Below, one piece after another: positions 33,067 to 42,230 of a stretch of 64,000 bases of DNA. The stretch's first letter is position 1. Each line of letters starts with the position of its first letter. The position numbers were made by a program, and so were the translations under genes. Origin of the DNA: Aliirhizobium smilacinae (lineage in GTDB: Bacteria > Pseudomonadota > Alphaproteobacteria > Rhizobiales > Rhizobiaceae). Location: contig NZ_VDMN01000005.1 of the NCBI RefSeq assembly GCF_006335145.1, positions 310,001 to 374,000 of the forward strand. The letters are read 5' to 3'. The notes beneath the pieces are model-generated. The model was not told where the DNA came from, did no database searches, and saw only the letters and a program-made list of their open reading frames with translations.

Positions 33067-33462
33067 ATGACTTCGACCTTGCCTGACCTACAAAACGGAC
33101 ATGCACCGATCACCCTGCAATATCTCTTTCGTGACGCCCTCCACGAGTTCGAGGACTGGGGCATCTTCGTTCAGGAACCAAGAGTTAGTTTTGGGCAGCA
33201 CGCCGTCAGAATATCGGAAGTGTTTGAAGCCCTGAAAGGCTGCTCGGATATTGTGCCGGCCAACATCGTCGGCAGCGTAGCCGACAGGCTGACGAAGCCA
33301 TGGGAAGGCGAGGGACCGTTGGACGAAATGGCCTTTTCGACCGCAGCACGGGTGATGAGCGTGCTCGTCCGGAAACGACTATTGGAAGATCAGCGATCTG
33401 AGCTCGATCCGAGCCAGCTAAAAGCCGCTATACCGCCCTACGTCGGAGATGCCGCGCAGTAG
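33067..33462 (+). CDS. Hypothetical protein
   Basis: A 131-residue soluble protein, acidic, without signal peptide or membrane helix, predicted mostly helical. AAAAGGGAGAACAATC precedes the ATG, which is a good ribosome-binding site, and codon use matches the neighbours. I see no family motif. It is convergent with the peptide ABC operon on its right. Function unknown. Confidence 0.6.
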   Translation: MTSTLPDLQNGHAPITLQYLFRDALHEFEDWGIFVQEPRVSFGQHAVRISEVFEALKGCSDIVPANIVGSVADRLTKPWEGEGPLDEMAFSTAARVMSVLVRKRLLEDQRSELDPSQLKAAIPPYVGDAAQ

Positions 33463-33485
33463 GCGGTTGTTGTGACGACCTCAGT

Positions 33486-34235
33486 TTACGAACTGGGCAT
33501 TCGCGGGATGCTCGCCAACAGTTTTTGCGTGTAGCTGTGGCTTGGGCTCGACAGGATTTCGCGTGTTCGGCCGCTTTCGACGATGCGGCCGCGTTCGAGA
33601 ATGATCATCTCCTCGCAGAGTGATGACACCAGGCTCAGATCATGCGAGACGAGCACGAATGTGATCGTCTGCGACAGCTCCTTTAACAGCTCGACGATGC
33701 GGATGCGGGTGGAAAGATCCAGCGCGCTGACCACCTCATCGGCAAGGATGACATCCGGCTGCGAGATGATGGCACGCGCAATCGCAATGCGCTGCCTCTG
33801 GCCGCCGGAAAACTCATGCGGGTAACGATTGGCCGCATCGGCTGTCAATCCGACGGCCTCTAGTGCCTGCATGACGGCGGCCTTTCTGTCGCCTTCGATG
33901 CCCAGCGAACGTAGCGGCTCGGCAACCATGTCGAAGATGCGCTGGCGCGGGTCCAGCGATGAATAGGGATCCTGGAAAACCGCCTGCACGCTGGAGCGAA
34001 AGCGCCGCATCAATTGGCGGTTCTTTAGATCGAGCAGATTGTCCTCGAACGTGACGCTGCCGCTGGTCGGTTGATTGAGGCCGAGCAAGATGCGCAGCAG
34101 CGTCGTCTTGCCGGAGCCGGATTCGCCGACAATGCCGAGATTGCGGCCTTTCGTCAGTGTGAGGCTGACATCGTGAAGCGTGCTGTTTGCGCGCGTATAG
34201 GAAAACGATACCTTGCGAACGTCGATCAGGCTCAT
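33486..34235 (-). CDS. Dipeptide/oligopeptide-type ABC transporter ATPase, DppF-like
   Basis: A 249-residue ABC ATPase: Walker A GESGSGKTT (about 36-44), the motif VFQDPYSSLDPRQRIFDMVA diagnostic of the Opp/Dpp group, signature FSGGQRQR, Walker B VILADEVVSALD (Glu next to Asp retained) and H-loop VSHD. It is the last gene of a five-gene minus-strand operon and overlaps the DppD-like gene by 4 nt. Confidence 0.85.
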   Translation of the reverse strand: MSLIDVRKVSFSYTRANSTLHDVSLTLTKGRNLGIVGESGSGKTTLLRILLGLNQPTSGSVTFEDNLLDLKNRQLMRRFRSSVQAVFQDPYSSLDPRQRIFDMVAEPLRSLGIEGDRKAAVMQALEAVGLTADAANRYPHEFSGGQRQRIAIARAIISQPDVILADEVVSALDLSTRIRIVELLKELSQTITFVLVSHDLSLVSSLCEEMIILERGRIVESGRTREILSSPSHSYTQKLLASIPRMPSS

Positions 34236-35041
34236 GCGGTCATCTCCAGCGCGTCGTCGAATGCACGTGCGGCGACGACGAGGCTCTGCGTGTAGGGATG
34301 CTGTGGCTGTGCGAACACGTCGGCGACTGCGCCCGTTTCGACGATCCGGCCATGCTGCATCACCAGCACGCGATCCACCGTGCCAGCGACGACGGGCAAG
34401 TCGTGGCTGATGAACAGCAGCGCCATGTCACGCTCGCGAACGAGCCGTTTGAGCAGCGCGAGAATCTCGGCTTGAGTCGTGACATCCAGTGCAGTGGTCG
34501 GCTCGTCGGCGATCAGCAATTTGGGTTTGCAGGCAAGCGCCATGGCAATGGCGGCACGTTGCCGCTGGCCGCCGGAAATCTCGTGTGGCCAGGCATTAAA
34601 AATGCGGCCTGTGTCGGGCAGTGCGACCTGGTCGAGCAGGGACAATACTTCGCGGGTAATGCTTGCCTTGTCGGTCGCGGCGCCATCGCGTTTCGCGCGG
34701 CGCCTGACGGCCTCGCCGACCTGCCGGCCGATCCTGGCGAGCGGATCAAGCGCGGTGAGCGGTTCCTGAAACACGACGGCGGCAGCGGTGCCACGCAACG
34801 GCACAAGCTCGCGGTCGCATGCACCAACAAGCTGGTGGCCGTCGAGCAGGATGGACCCCGAAGCCATCAGAGCTTCCGGCAGCAGACCGATGGCGGCCAG
34901 CGCGGTCAACGATTTGCCGGAGCCGGACTCGCCGATCAGCCCAAGCCGTTCGCCGGCCGCGATGGAAAACGACAGGTCTGCGACTAGAGACTTGCTCCCG
35001 GTCCGGATGGCGAGATCATGGATGTCGAGGAGTGCGGTCAT
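34232..35041 (-). CDS. Dipeptide/oligopeptide-type ABC transporter ATPase, DppD-like
   Basis: A 269-residue ABC ATPase: Walker A GESGSGKSL (Leu in place of Thr at the end), VFQEPLTALDPLARIGRQV, signature ISGGQRQR, Walker B LLIADEPTTALD and H-loop ISHDLPVV. The frame is open to 35341 in shadow of the permease gene; the start ATG 35041 overlaps the permease stop (ATGA) and fits the family length. Confidence 0.85.
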   Translation of the reverse strand: MTALLDIHDLAIRTGSKSLVADLSFSIAAGERLGLIGESGSGKSLTALAAIGLLPEALMASGSILLDGHQLVGACDRELVPLRGTAAAVVFQEPLTALDPLARIGRQVGEAVRRRAKRDGAATDKASITREVLSLLDQVALPDTGRIFNAWPHEISGGQRQRAAIAMALACKPKLLIADEPTTALDVTTQAEILALLKRLVRERDMALLFISHDLPVVAGTVDRVLVMQHGRIVETGAVADVFAQPQHPYTQSLVVAARAFDDALEMTA

Positions 35042-35895
35042 CGGCGACTCCTGCGGGTTGGGTCCGCGAGATCGCGCAGGCCGTCGGCGAGAAGATTGAT
35101 GCCGATCACCAGCGAGACGAGCGCGATACCCGGCGCAATTGCCCCGAGCGGCGCGGTATAGACGGTTGCCTGCGCTTCCTGCAGCAGCCGGCCCCATGAG
35201 GCGTTTGGCGGTGGTGCGCCGAGGCCGAGATAGGAAAGCGATGCTTCGGCAATCACGGCCAGCCCGAATTGCAGTGCCAGATTGACGAGCAGCGTCGGCC
35301 AGATGTTTGGCAGGACATGGATCATCACCACACCCAGCCACGACGTGCCGGAAATCCGCGACGCAGTGATGTAATCCATCGAAAGCACGCGCTTGGCGAG
35401 GATACGTGTCAGCCGCGCGACGATGGCGGAATTGGCGATTCCGATTGCCACGATCGCGGTTGTGAGGCTGGCACCATCGCTGGATGCGACGATCAGCATC
35501 GCAAGCAGCAACGTCGGAAACGCAATCAGGATATCGAGACCGGCGGCCAGCACATCGTCCAGCGTCTTGGAGGCAAAAGCGGCGAGCAGCCCGATGGTGA
35601 TGCCGATCAGCCCGCCGATGACGATTGCGCCGCTGCCGACGGTGAGGGCGATGCGCGAGCCGATCATGATCAGCGAAAACAGGTCACGGCCGAGCCTGTC
35701 TGTGCCGGCGAGATGGACGAGCGATGCAGCCCCCAGCCGCCCACCCGACATGGCGGACGGATCGAACGGCGTCCAGATCAAGGTCATCAGGCCGATCACT
35801 ACTTGCAGGCCGACGATGATGGCGCCAATCGTGAACGTCCACGAGCGCCGTTTTTTGCCTTCGACCGAGGCGATGATGATGGTGCTTTCGCTCAT
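35038..35895 (-). CDS. Peptide-type ABC transporter permease, DppC-like
   Basis: A 285-residue permease of the DppC/NikC family. It carries HLAGTDRLGRDLFSLIMIGS (about 73-92), the family motif after helix 1, and EAA loop ITASRISGTSWLGVVMIHVL. Both ends overlap neighbouring genes by 4 nt. It forms the translocation pore with the DppB-like protein. Confidence 0.86.
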   Translation of the reverse strand: MSESTIIIASVEGKKRRSWTFTIGAIIVGLQVVIGLMTLIWTPFDPSAMSGGRLGAASLVHLAGTDRLGRDLFSLIMIGSRIALTVGSGAIVIGGLIGITIGLLAAFASKTLDDVLAAGLDILIAFPTLLLAMLIVASSDGASLTTAIVAIGIANSAIVARLTRILAKRVLSMDYITASRISGTSWLGVVMIHVLPNIWPTLLVNLALQFGLAVIAEASLSYLGLGAPPPNASWGRLLQEAQATVYTAPLGAIAPGIALVSLVIGINLLADGLRDLADPTRRSRR

Positions 35896-36866
35896 CGTGA
35901 CGCTCCCCCGCTACGGTCTCTCAGGCGTGGATCGATCAGACGTTGGGCAAGATCGGCGAGAAATCCGACCAGCAGGACCAGAAGTGTGGAGATGAACAGC
36001 ACGCCCTGCACATTGGGATAATCGCGTTGTTCTATGCCCAGAAGCAGCATCGAACCGAGACCGGGCAGCGAAAACACGCGCTCGACGACGACGGCTCCAA
36101 GCAGGGTCGAGGCAAGCTCGATACCGATGATGGAAATGACCGGCACAGACGCATTGCGGATGCCGTGGCGGATCAGCGCCTCGGGGAACCTTGCGCCGAG
36201 CGCGCGGGCAGTGCGCAGGTAATCACTGCCGAGCACGTCCTGCGTGGCGGAGCGCACATAACGGATCAGCGATGCCGACATCACGATGGCGATGGTAATG
36301 ACCGGAAGCACCAGCGCGGTGAATGCGGCGTCCGGTCGTGCCCAGCCGCGCGGCGGAAAGCCGCCGGAGGGGAAAAGCCTGAGATTGACGGCAAACACCG
36401 TGACCAGAAGAATGCCGATCCAGAACACTGGAACGGCGATGCCGAGCTGTGACACGACGGAGATCAGCGAGCCGTACCAACGATTGGCGCGCACCGCTGC
36501 GATGATGCCGAGCGGCAGTGCGATGGCGATCGCCAGCCCGAATGCCATCAGCGTCAGCGGCACGGTGATGGCCAGACGCTTGCCGATCTCAGGCAGAACG
36601 GGCGCATGGCTGACAAAGGATGTTCCGAGATCGAAGCGGGCAAGGCTTGAAACGAAGCGGACAAACTGTTGCGAAAGCGAAAGGTCAGACCCCACCTGCC
36701 GGCGTGCGGCCTCGATCTGCTCGGGATCGGCGCCGACCGAGACCAGCGCATTGGCCGGATCGCCGGGCAGCAGACGCAACAGCACGAACAGTACGGCAGC
36801 CGCGATCACGATCGAGACCAGCAGGATGGCCAGACGACGCAAGAGATAGGAAAGAATGGTCGGCAC
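35892..36866 (-). CDS. Peptide-type ABC transporter permease, DppB-like
   Basis: A 324-residue permease of the DppB/GsiC family. It starts with a membrane helix (LLRRLAILLVSIVIAAAVLF) followed by LLPGDPANAL, the family motif, and has the loop DYLRTARALGARFPEALIRH. It is separated from the binding-protein gene upstream by a strong hairpin. Confidence 0.86.
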   Translation of the reverse strand: MPTILSYLLRRLAILLVSIVIAAAVLFVLLRLLPGDPANALVSVGADPEQIEAARRQVGSDLSLSQQFVRFVSSLARFDLGTSFVSHAPVLPEIGKRLAITVPLTLMAFGLAIAIALPLGIIAAVRANRWYGSLISVVSQLGIAVPVFWIGILLVTVFAVNLRLFPSGGFPPRGWARPDAAFTALVLPVITIAIVMSASLIRYVRSATQDVLGSDYLRTARALGARFPEALIRHGIRNASVPVISIIGIELASTLLGAVVVERVFSLPGLGSMLLLGIEQRDYPNVQGVLFISTLLVLLVGFLADLAQRLIDPRLRDRSGGASR

Positions 36867-36878
36867 CTTTCATGGAAA

Positions 36879-36903
36879 AGCCGCCCGGAAAAACCGGGCG
36901 GCT
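36879..36903 (-). other. Strong intergenic hairpin between binding-protein and permease genes
   Basis: A perfect 10-bp stem, AGCCGCCCGG (36879-36888) with CCGGGCGGCT (36894-36903), has the loop AAAAA. In the transcript direction it is followed by TTTTCC. It probably acts as a partial terminator or mRNA stabiliser, giving more binding protein than membrane subunits. Confidence 0.65.
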
Positions 36904-36947
36904 GCCTTATAACGCAGATTTTCGATTTGCCGAGAGCAAGATGACGG

Positions 36948-38429
36948 TCAATCGGCTTTCTTGATGCCGCCGGCGAAAAACTGTGCGTTCAGGCCGTTGA
37001 GCGGATAACCGGTAACCGACTTTGCCGACACCACGATCTGCGGATAGAGGTAAAGCCAGTTGCTGGCCGCATCCTCGGCAATGATCGTGTTGGCTTCCTT
37101 CAGCTTGGTTGTCTGGTCGTCGGTCGTGGTGCTGGCCTCGGCCTGCTTGATCAGGTCGACGACTTTTGGGTTGTTGTAACCCCAGTAGAAGTCGGGATTG
37201 CCATAAAACACGATGTCCCGGTGGTTTACGTGCTCTTGCAGGGTCGCCTGGAAATCATGCGCCTTGTAGACTTTCGAATACCATTCGTTGGCGGTGATGA
37301 CGTTGATGTTGACCTTGACGCCGATCTTGGCGAGTTCGCCCTGCAGGAATTGCGCGGCGATCGGGTGCGGATCGTAATTCGGCGTGTCGATGGTGAAGGA
37401 GAAACCATCCTGGTAACCGGCCTCCTTCAAAAGCGCCTTGGCGCTTTCGACGTCATAGCCATCGGTCTTGGTCAGGTCGATGAACCACGGGTCGGTCGGC
37501 GGCACCATGGAGCCGATCAGCGTGCCGTAATCGCCCCACACGGCTTTCAGCAGTTTTGCATCGTCCACCGCGCGGGCCAGCGCCTTGCGAACCTTGACGT
37601 TGTCGAACGGCGCGACGCGATCGTTATAAGCCAGAAGCAGCTTGGTGGTCGACTTGCCCTCCGCGACCGTGAAGTCGGCATTGTCCTTGAATTGGGCAAG
37701 CGAATCCGGGCTCTGCACGGAGGTGATGATATCGACGGATCCGGTCAGAAGCGCGTTGTTGAGGGCGGTCGCCTCGGTGAAATACTGAAAGACGACGTCG
37801 CCATTGCTTGGCTTCTGGCCCCAATAGCCGTCGAACCGGGTCAGCGCCAGCGACGAACCGCGACGCCAGTCTGCCAGCTCATAAGGTCCGGTACCGTCTT
37901 CGGTCGCGGTCAGATTGGTGGCGGTATCGTTGATGATCCAGACATAGCTGAGATTGTAGGGCAGGGAGATGGAACGCGACGACAGCTTGATAACGACGGT
38001 CGCATCATCCGGCGTCTCGATGCCGGCGATCGGCTTCAGGCTGTTCTTGCGCGAGCTTTTCGATTCCGCTGAAGTGACGCGTTCGATCGAGAATTTCACA
38101 TCCTTGGAGGTCAGCGGCTCACCGGAATGGAATTTTACACTCGGCTGCAGGGTGAATGTGTAAGTCAAGCCGTCGTCGCTGACCTTGAAATCCTTGGCCA
38201 GAACCGGTTCAACTTCGCCTGAATCGGCAAGACGGAAGAGCCCTTCGTAGACATTGTTGTTGAAGGCCTCGTTGATACCCTGGCCGGCGCCGGCCGTGTT
38301 GTCGAGGTTCTGCGGCTCGTAGAGCGACCCGATATTGATCGTGGCGTCCGCATCGAAATCCGCAGCCAGTGCAGATCCGGCGGCCAGCGCGCCGATAAGG
38401 ATCGCTGCAAGTGCTGTGCGAGCACGCAT
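36948..38429 (-). CDS. Peptide-type ABC transporter binding protein, DppA/OppA family
   Basis: A 493-residue family-5 binding protein. The signal peptide runs from MRARTALAAILIGALAAGSA to ALAAD. Motifs include YTFTLQPSVKFHSGEPLTSK (about 91-110), the SBP_bac_5 signature, and FDNVKVRKALARAVDDAKLL. ATG 38429 has GGAGAG upstream. ATG 38477, with GGAG 9 nt upstream, would add 16 residues before the signal peptide and is a real alternative. It is the first gene of the operon. The ligand may be a peptide or another small nitrogenous compound; a peptidase gene lies divergently. Confidence 0.86.
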   Translation of the reverse strand: MRARTALAAILIGALAAGSALAADFDADATINIGSLYEPQNLDNTAGAGQGINEAFNNNVYEGLFRLADSGEVEPVLAKDFKVSDDGLTYTFTLQPSVKFHSGEPLTSKDVKFSIERVTSAESKSSRKNSLKPIAGIETPDDATVVIKLSSRSISLPYNLSYVWIINDTATNLTATEDGTGPYELADWRRGSSLALTRFDGYWGQKPSNGDVVFQYFTEATALNNALLTGSVDIITSVQSPDSLAQFKDNADFTVAEGKSTTKLLLAYNDRVAPFDNVKVRKALARAVDDAKLLKAVWGDYGTLIGSMVPPTDPWFIDLTKTDGYDVESAKALLKEAGYQDGFSFTIDTPNYDPHPIAAQFLQGELAKIGVKVNINVITANEWYSKVYKAHDFQATLQEHVNHRDIVFYGNPDFYWGYNNPKVVDLIKQAEASTTTDDQTTKLKEANTIIAEDAASNWLYLYPQIVVSAKSVTGYPLNGLNAQFFAGGIKKAD

Positions 38430-38624
38430 TTGTCTGCTCTCCAGGGTTGAGCCCGTACGGGTCGTCAAACCACTCATCTTGAAACTCCAATTCACCGGCC
38501 ATTCCGGCCATCACACATGTTGCGAAGAATAGCCTAGTACCGATTCATCGGAAGGGCGGCGAGGGCAAAAAAATGAACTTGAAGAGAATGCGCTGCTCCG
38601 CCAGAGGAGGCACTGAAGAATTTT

Positions 38625-38640
38625 GTTCCAGCGCTGGAAC
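38625..38640. promoter_or_regulatory. Perfect 16-bp palindrome between the peptide operon and the M24 gene
   Basis: GTTCCAGCGCTGGAAC is fully self-complementary and sits in the 264-bp divergent promoter region, 53 bp before the M24 peptidase start. It is a strong operator candidate. No regulator gene is directly adjacent except the IclR gene beyond the peptidase. Confidence 0.6.
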
Positions 38641-38693
38641 TTCGCCATCACTCCGATTAAGTCCTTCACACAGATCATGGATTGGAACAGACA

Positions 38694-39926
38694 ATGAGTG
38701 ATATCGACAGGCAGCGGGCAAACCGTCTGATGACTGACGCCGGCATCGACGCGCTTGTGCTTTTCCAGCCGGAAGCTTTTCGTTACGCTGTCGGCGCGCC
38801 GGCCGGCGTCGCTACCATGTGGGGCCGGGCAGGGGCTGCGGTTGCACTCGTGCCGGCGCAGGTGGATGCCGATCTTGCAGCTGTGGTCAGCGATCATGCC
38901 GCCGCCACCGTGCGACGCTTGGCACCCGAAGTTGATGTACGCACCCATCGCATATGGATCGATATGCTCGACGTGACAGGCGCCGAAACGGTGACGCAGA
39001 TCGACGACGCCTATCGGCGTTTCGACCTTGGTGGGCCGCGCCCCGAAACATTCGACAGGTCTGCAGTCTTCCGCCTTCTGTGCGAACTTCTTCACGATCG
39101 TGGTCTTTCGAAAGCGCGCATCGGCGTCGATCTCGAATTCATGCCCGCGGCCGATTTCGAGGCTTTGAAAACTGCGCTGCCAGAGACCGAATGGCTGGAT
39201 GGTTCGACGGTGTTGCGGCGTTTGCGGGCGGTAAAAACTCCGCTCGAAATAGAACGCCTGCGCCGTGCCTCCCAAGCTGCGGAAGCGGGCTTGAGATATA
39301 TGGCGCAGGCAATCAGGCCGGGTGTGTCGCTTCCAGCGCTTTCGGCCGCATGGAAGGCCGGCGCGCAGTCCGCGGCCGCCGAGGGCAGTTTTTCTCTCAG
39401 CGGTCATTGGGATTACATTTCGGTCGGGGCAGACCTTTCCGATATGGCGGCGCTTGTAACGCCAGGCGCGCTTATCAAAGCGGATGTCGGAACGCTCGTA
39501 GAGGACTATTCTTCCGATGGTGCGCGCACATTCACGTTTGGTCGAACATCAGGTCTTGCGACCGAGGTCTTCAAGGCCCTCGAGAGCGCATTTGAGGCCG
39601 GGCTAGAACAGATTCGCCCCGGAAATACCTTTGGCGCAATCCATGCCGCCATGTTGCAATCGATGCGCAAGGACGGCTTTGGCGAATATTATCGCGGCCA
39701 TTTCGGTCATTCGGTCGGTGGTAGCGTCGGTATCGAGGAATGGCCGTTCTTTTCAGCCGACAATCCGGAAGTCATCGAGGCGAACATGGTCGTTGCGCTG
39801 GAAGCGCCGTTCTATGGTCAGGGGCTCGGCGCGCTGATGATCGAGGACCAGTTTCTTGTCACGGCCGATGGCGTCGAGTGCATGAACAGTCTGCCGCGCA
39901 GATTAGTCGATGTATCCGAGGCTTGA
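38694..39926 (+). CDS. M24-family metallopeptidase (Xaa-Pro aminopeptidase / creatinase fold)
   Basis: A 410-residue protein with an N-terminal creatinase-like domain (about 1-160) and a C-terminal pita-bread domain. The five metal ligands can be read as KADVGTLVED (first Asp), SSDGARTFTF (second Asp), YRGHFGHSVGG (His), MVVALEAPFYGQG (Glu) and LMIEDQFLVT (Glu). ATG 38694 is used; the frame opens at TTG 38682. It is divergent from the peptide-type ABC operon, so it probably processes the imported compound. Creatinase-like C-N hydrolysis is the alternative to proline aminopeptidase activity. Confidence 0.82.
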   Translation: MSDIDRQRANRLMTDAGIDALVLFQPEAFRYAVGAPAGVATMWGRAGAAVALVPAQVDADLAAVVSDHAAATVRRLAPEVDVRTHRIWIDMLDVTGAETVTQIDDAYRRFDLGGPRPETFDRSAVFRLLCELLHDRGLSKARIGVDLEFMPAADFEALKTALPETEWLDGSTVLRRLRAVKTPLEIERLRRASQAAEAGLRYMAQAIRPGVSLPALSAAWKAGAQSAAAEGSFSLSGHWDYISVGADLSDMAALVTPGALIKADVGTLVEDYSSDGARTFTFGRTSGLATEVFKALESAFEAGLEQIRPGNTFGAIHAAMLQSMRKDGFGEYYRGHFGHSVGGSVGIEEWPFFSADNPEVIEANMVVALEAPFYGQGLGALMIEDQFLVTADGVECMNSLPRRLVDVSEA

Positions 39927-39967
39927 GGCCGGTGCATCAGTAATGTCACACTTCAAATGCTGCTGGA

Positions 39968-40756
39968 TCAGCCGCTGAAGCCAAGGCTTTTCGAGGCCAT
40001 CTGCCCGGCTTCCAGCAGGATCCGCACATAAGTGGATTTGCGCGCCGGATCGAAACGGAACAGCGGGAACGAAATGCTGATCGCTGCGATCGACTTCCCA
40101 AGGTGGTCGCGGATCGGCACGGCCATACAGCGCACACCCACTTCGCTTTCCTCCAATTCTTCCGAGTAACCGTCCTCGCGGACACGGATCAATTGTTCGC
40201 GCAGCGTCTCAACGTCCGTGATCGTTTTCGGCGCCAGCTTCTCGAACGTCATTTTCGATAGGCGGTCGGCGATCTCTGTTTCATCGCGATAGGCCAGAAG
40301 CGCCTTGCCAAGGGAGGTACTGTGCAGCGGGTTACGTTTGCCGAGCGGCGAGTTCATCGAAAGGCTGTAGGCACTGTCGTATTTATGGATGTATGCGACG
40401 CGCTGTTCTCGTTCGTCCATCACGCCGAGATTGATGGACTCGCCGGTCTCGCGTGAAAGCATGCCCATGGCGCGGTCGGCTACCTGCAGCAGATGTGTCT
40501 GTCCGCGTAGCGTGCGCGCACCCAGCCCGAACAGTTTCAGTGTCAGCCGGTATTTTTCAGTTTCTTCCTCCTGCTCGGCATAACCAAGATCGACCATGGT
40601 CTGCAACAATCTGTGCGTGGTGGCCTTGGAGGTCATGGCTCTCTGCGCAATATCGCCGAGACTCGAGCGACCTTCTTCCGCCAGCGTTTCGAGCACCGAA
40701 AAGACTTTAAGGACCGCAGCGACATTGTCTGATTTATTGCGAGAAGCGTCGGACAT
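39968..40756 (-). CDS. IclR-family transcriptional regulator (KdgR-like position)
   Basis: A 262-residue IclR protein: an N-terminal winged helix (about 15-75, with GDIAQRAMTSKATTHRLLQT) and a C-terminal effector domain with SPLGKRNPLHSTSLGKALLA (about 130-150) and EVGVRCMAVPIRDHLGKSIA. ATG 40756 has TTTGGAG 9 nt upstream. It faces the pectin operon divergently. IclR proteins of the KdgR type repress pectin-degradation genes, so it is the likely regulator of the 41-48 kb operon. Confidence 0.85.
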   Translation of the reverse strand: MSDASRNKSDNVAAVLKVFSVLETLAEEGRSSLGDIAQRAMTSKATTHRLLQTMVDLGYAEQEEETEKYRLTLKLFGLGARTLRGQTHLLQVADRAMGMLSRETGESINLGVMDEREQRVAYIHKYDSAYSLSMNSPLGKRNPLHSTSLGKALLAYRDETEIADRLSKMTFEKLAPKTITDVETLREQLIRVREDGYSEELEESEVGVRCMAVPIRDHLGKSIAAISISFPLFRFDPARKSTYVRILLEAGQMASKSLGFSG

Positions 40757-40774
40757 CGGTAACTCCAAAAAAAT

Positions 40775-40787
40775 AGAATTGCATTCT
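40775..40787. promoter_or_regulatory. Palindrome AGAAT-TGC-ATTCT, candidate IclR operator
   Basis: Perfect 5-bp arms lie 19 bp upstream of the IclR start codon. With the second palindrome at 40937-40952 it brackets the divergent promoter region. Confidence 0.45.
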
Positions 40788-40936
40788 GAAAATATTGTCG
40801 CGCGTTGTCAAGTCGCGTCAAATATCTAGAAAAACTCGACAAATTCGGCTAAAACGCTTTGTTCTTGCCGTTTGAAAGGTTTGGTGCGATAAAATTTGAG
40901 CACCCATTGCATTCCATTTTTTTGTATGCTTCCTTC

Positions 40937-40952
40937 ATTTCAAGAATGAAAT
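40937..40952. promoter_or_regulatory. Palindrome ATTTCA-AGAA-TGAAAT upstream of the pectin operon
   Basis: Perfect 6-bp arms with a 4-nt centre lie 52-67 bp before the first gene of the operon. The GAAATG/CATTTC character is close to the A/T-rich, GAAAC-type sites bound by KdgR-like IclR proteins. Confidence 0.5.
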
Positions 40953-41003
40953 CGTGTTCCGATTTCGCGTTCGGGCAAGGAGGCCCGGCGGCACTGGAGG
41001 GAA

Positions 41004-42134
41004 GTGGCTTTGACTATGCATGCGCTCCTGCGGCAGAAGAGTTTTGTGGCGCCCAAACAAGAAGTTGTGGGTCTTATCCAGCGGCTTGCCGACAATCTCG
41101 TCGCCATTGAGGACAAGACGGGCGAATTTCTGCTGCGCCTGGAAGACGGCCGGGTGATCGACACCAAGGGCTGGGCTGGTTGGGAATGGACCCACGGGAT
41201 CGGACTTTACGGCCTCTTCAATTACTGGCAGCAGACCGGCGATCAGAAGGCGCTCGACATTATTACATCGTGGTTCGATCAGCGTCTTGCTGAAGGCACT
41301 CCGACCAAGAACGTCAACACTGTCTGCCCGTTCCTGACGCTTGCATGCCTATATGAGCTCAACCCCAATCCCGCCTGGAAGCCTTATCTGGAAACCTGGG
41401 CGGAATGGGTGATGCATGAGATGCCGCGTACGAGCGAAGGTGGCATTCAGCACATCGTTTATAATAACGTCAATTATCAGCAGATGTGGGATGACACGCT
41501 GATGATGAGCGTCATGCCGCTCGCCAAAATCGGCCTGCTGCTCAATCGGCCGGATTATGTGGAAGAGGCGAAATACCAGTTCCTCATTCACACCCAGTAT
41601 CTTGCCGATCGGAAGACCGGTCTCTGGTTCCATGGCTGGACCTTCGAGGACAAGCATAATTTTGCAGAGGCGCTGTGGGCGCGTGGCAATTCCTGGATCA
41701 CCATTGCCATTCCGGAATTTCTCGATCTGCTCGACCTGCCGGAAGGCGATGCATTCCGCCGCCATCTGATTTCGACCCTGAAGCGCCAGGCGGAAACGCT
41801 TGCAGAGCACCAGTCGTCATCTGGTCTGTGGCACACGCTGATCAATGATCCGCAGAGCTATGTGGAATCCTCGGCGGCTGCCGGTTTCGGCTACGGGTTG
41901 ATGAAGGCCGTGCGCAAGCGTTACCTCGGACCGGAATATTTGGCCGTCGCGGAGCGCGCCGTGCAGGGCGTGATCGGCCATATCGATGCGGCCGGTGAAT
42001 TGCAAAATACCTCCTTCGGCACGGCCATGGGGGCGGATCTCGATTATTACCGCCAGATAAAGCTGACGGCGATGCCGTATGGGCAGGCGATGGCGATCCT
42101 CTGCCTGTCGGAATATCTTCGTTCCTACATTTAA
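41004..42134 (+). CDS. GH105 (GH88/105) unsaturated rhamnogalacturonyl hydrolase, YteR-like
   Basis: A 376-residue alpha6/alpha6-barrel hydrolase. GWAGWEWTHGIGLYGLFNYW (about 57-76), QQMWDDTLMMSVMPL (about 161-175, with the catalytic Asp pair) and ALWARGNSWITIAIPEFLDL (about 220-239) are typical of the YteR/YesR group, which removes the unsaturated galacturonyl unit left by rhamnogalacturonan lyase. No signal peptide is seen, so it acts in the cytoplasm on imported disaccharides. The start is uncertain: GTG 41004, TTG 41010 (GGAGGG 7 nt upstream) and ATG 41016 are all possible. Confidence 0.83.
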   Translation: MALTMHALLRQKSFVAPKQEVVGLIQRLADNLVAIEDKTGEFLLRLEDGRVIDTKGWAGWEWTHGIGLYGLFNYWQQTGDQKALDIITSWFDQRLAEGTPTKNVNTVCPFLTLACLYELNPNPAWKPYLETWAEWVMHEMPRTSEGGIQHIVYNNVNYQQMWDDTLMMSVMPLAKIGLLLNRPDYVEEAKYQFLIHTQYLADRKTGLWFHGWTFEDKHNFAEALWARGNSWITIAIPEFLDLLDLPEGDAFRRHLISTLKRQAETLAEHQSSSGLWHTLINDPQSYVESSAAAGFGYGLMKAVRKRYLGPEYLAVAERAVQGVIGHIDAAGELQNTSFGTAMGADLDYYRQIKLTAMPYGQAMAILCLSEYLRSYI

Positions 42135-42230
42135 CGACCCACCCGGTTTTGCCGGGAATTTTATGACCTTGTCATACGTCCGGCGCTGGCGCCGGACCGG
42201 TGGACGCTGTCCTTTTAGGAGGAGGAAAGC

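Noticed and set aside
38682..40756. Creatinase assignment for the M24 protein
   Set aside because: All five metal-ligand positions of the metal-dependent M24 peptidases are present, whereas creatinases have lost them, so peptidase is favoured.
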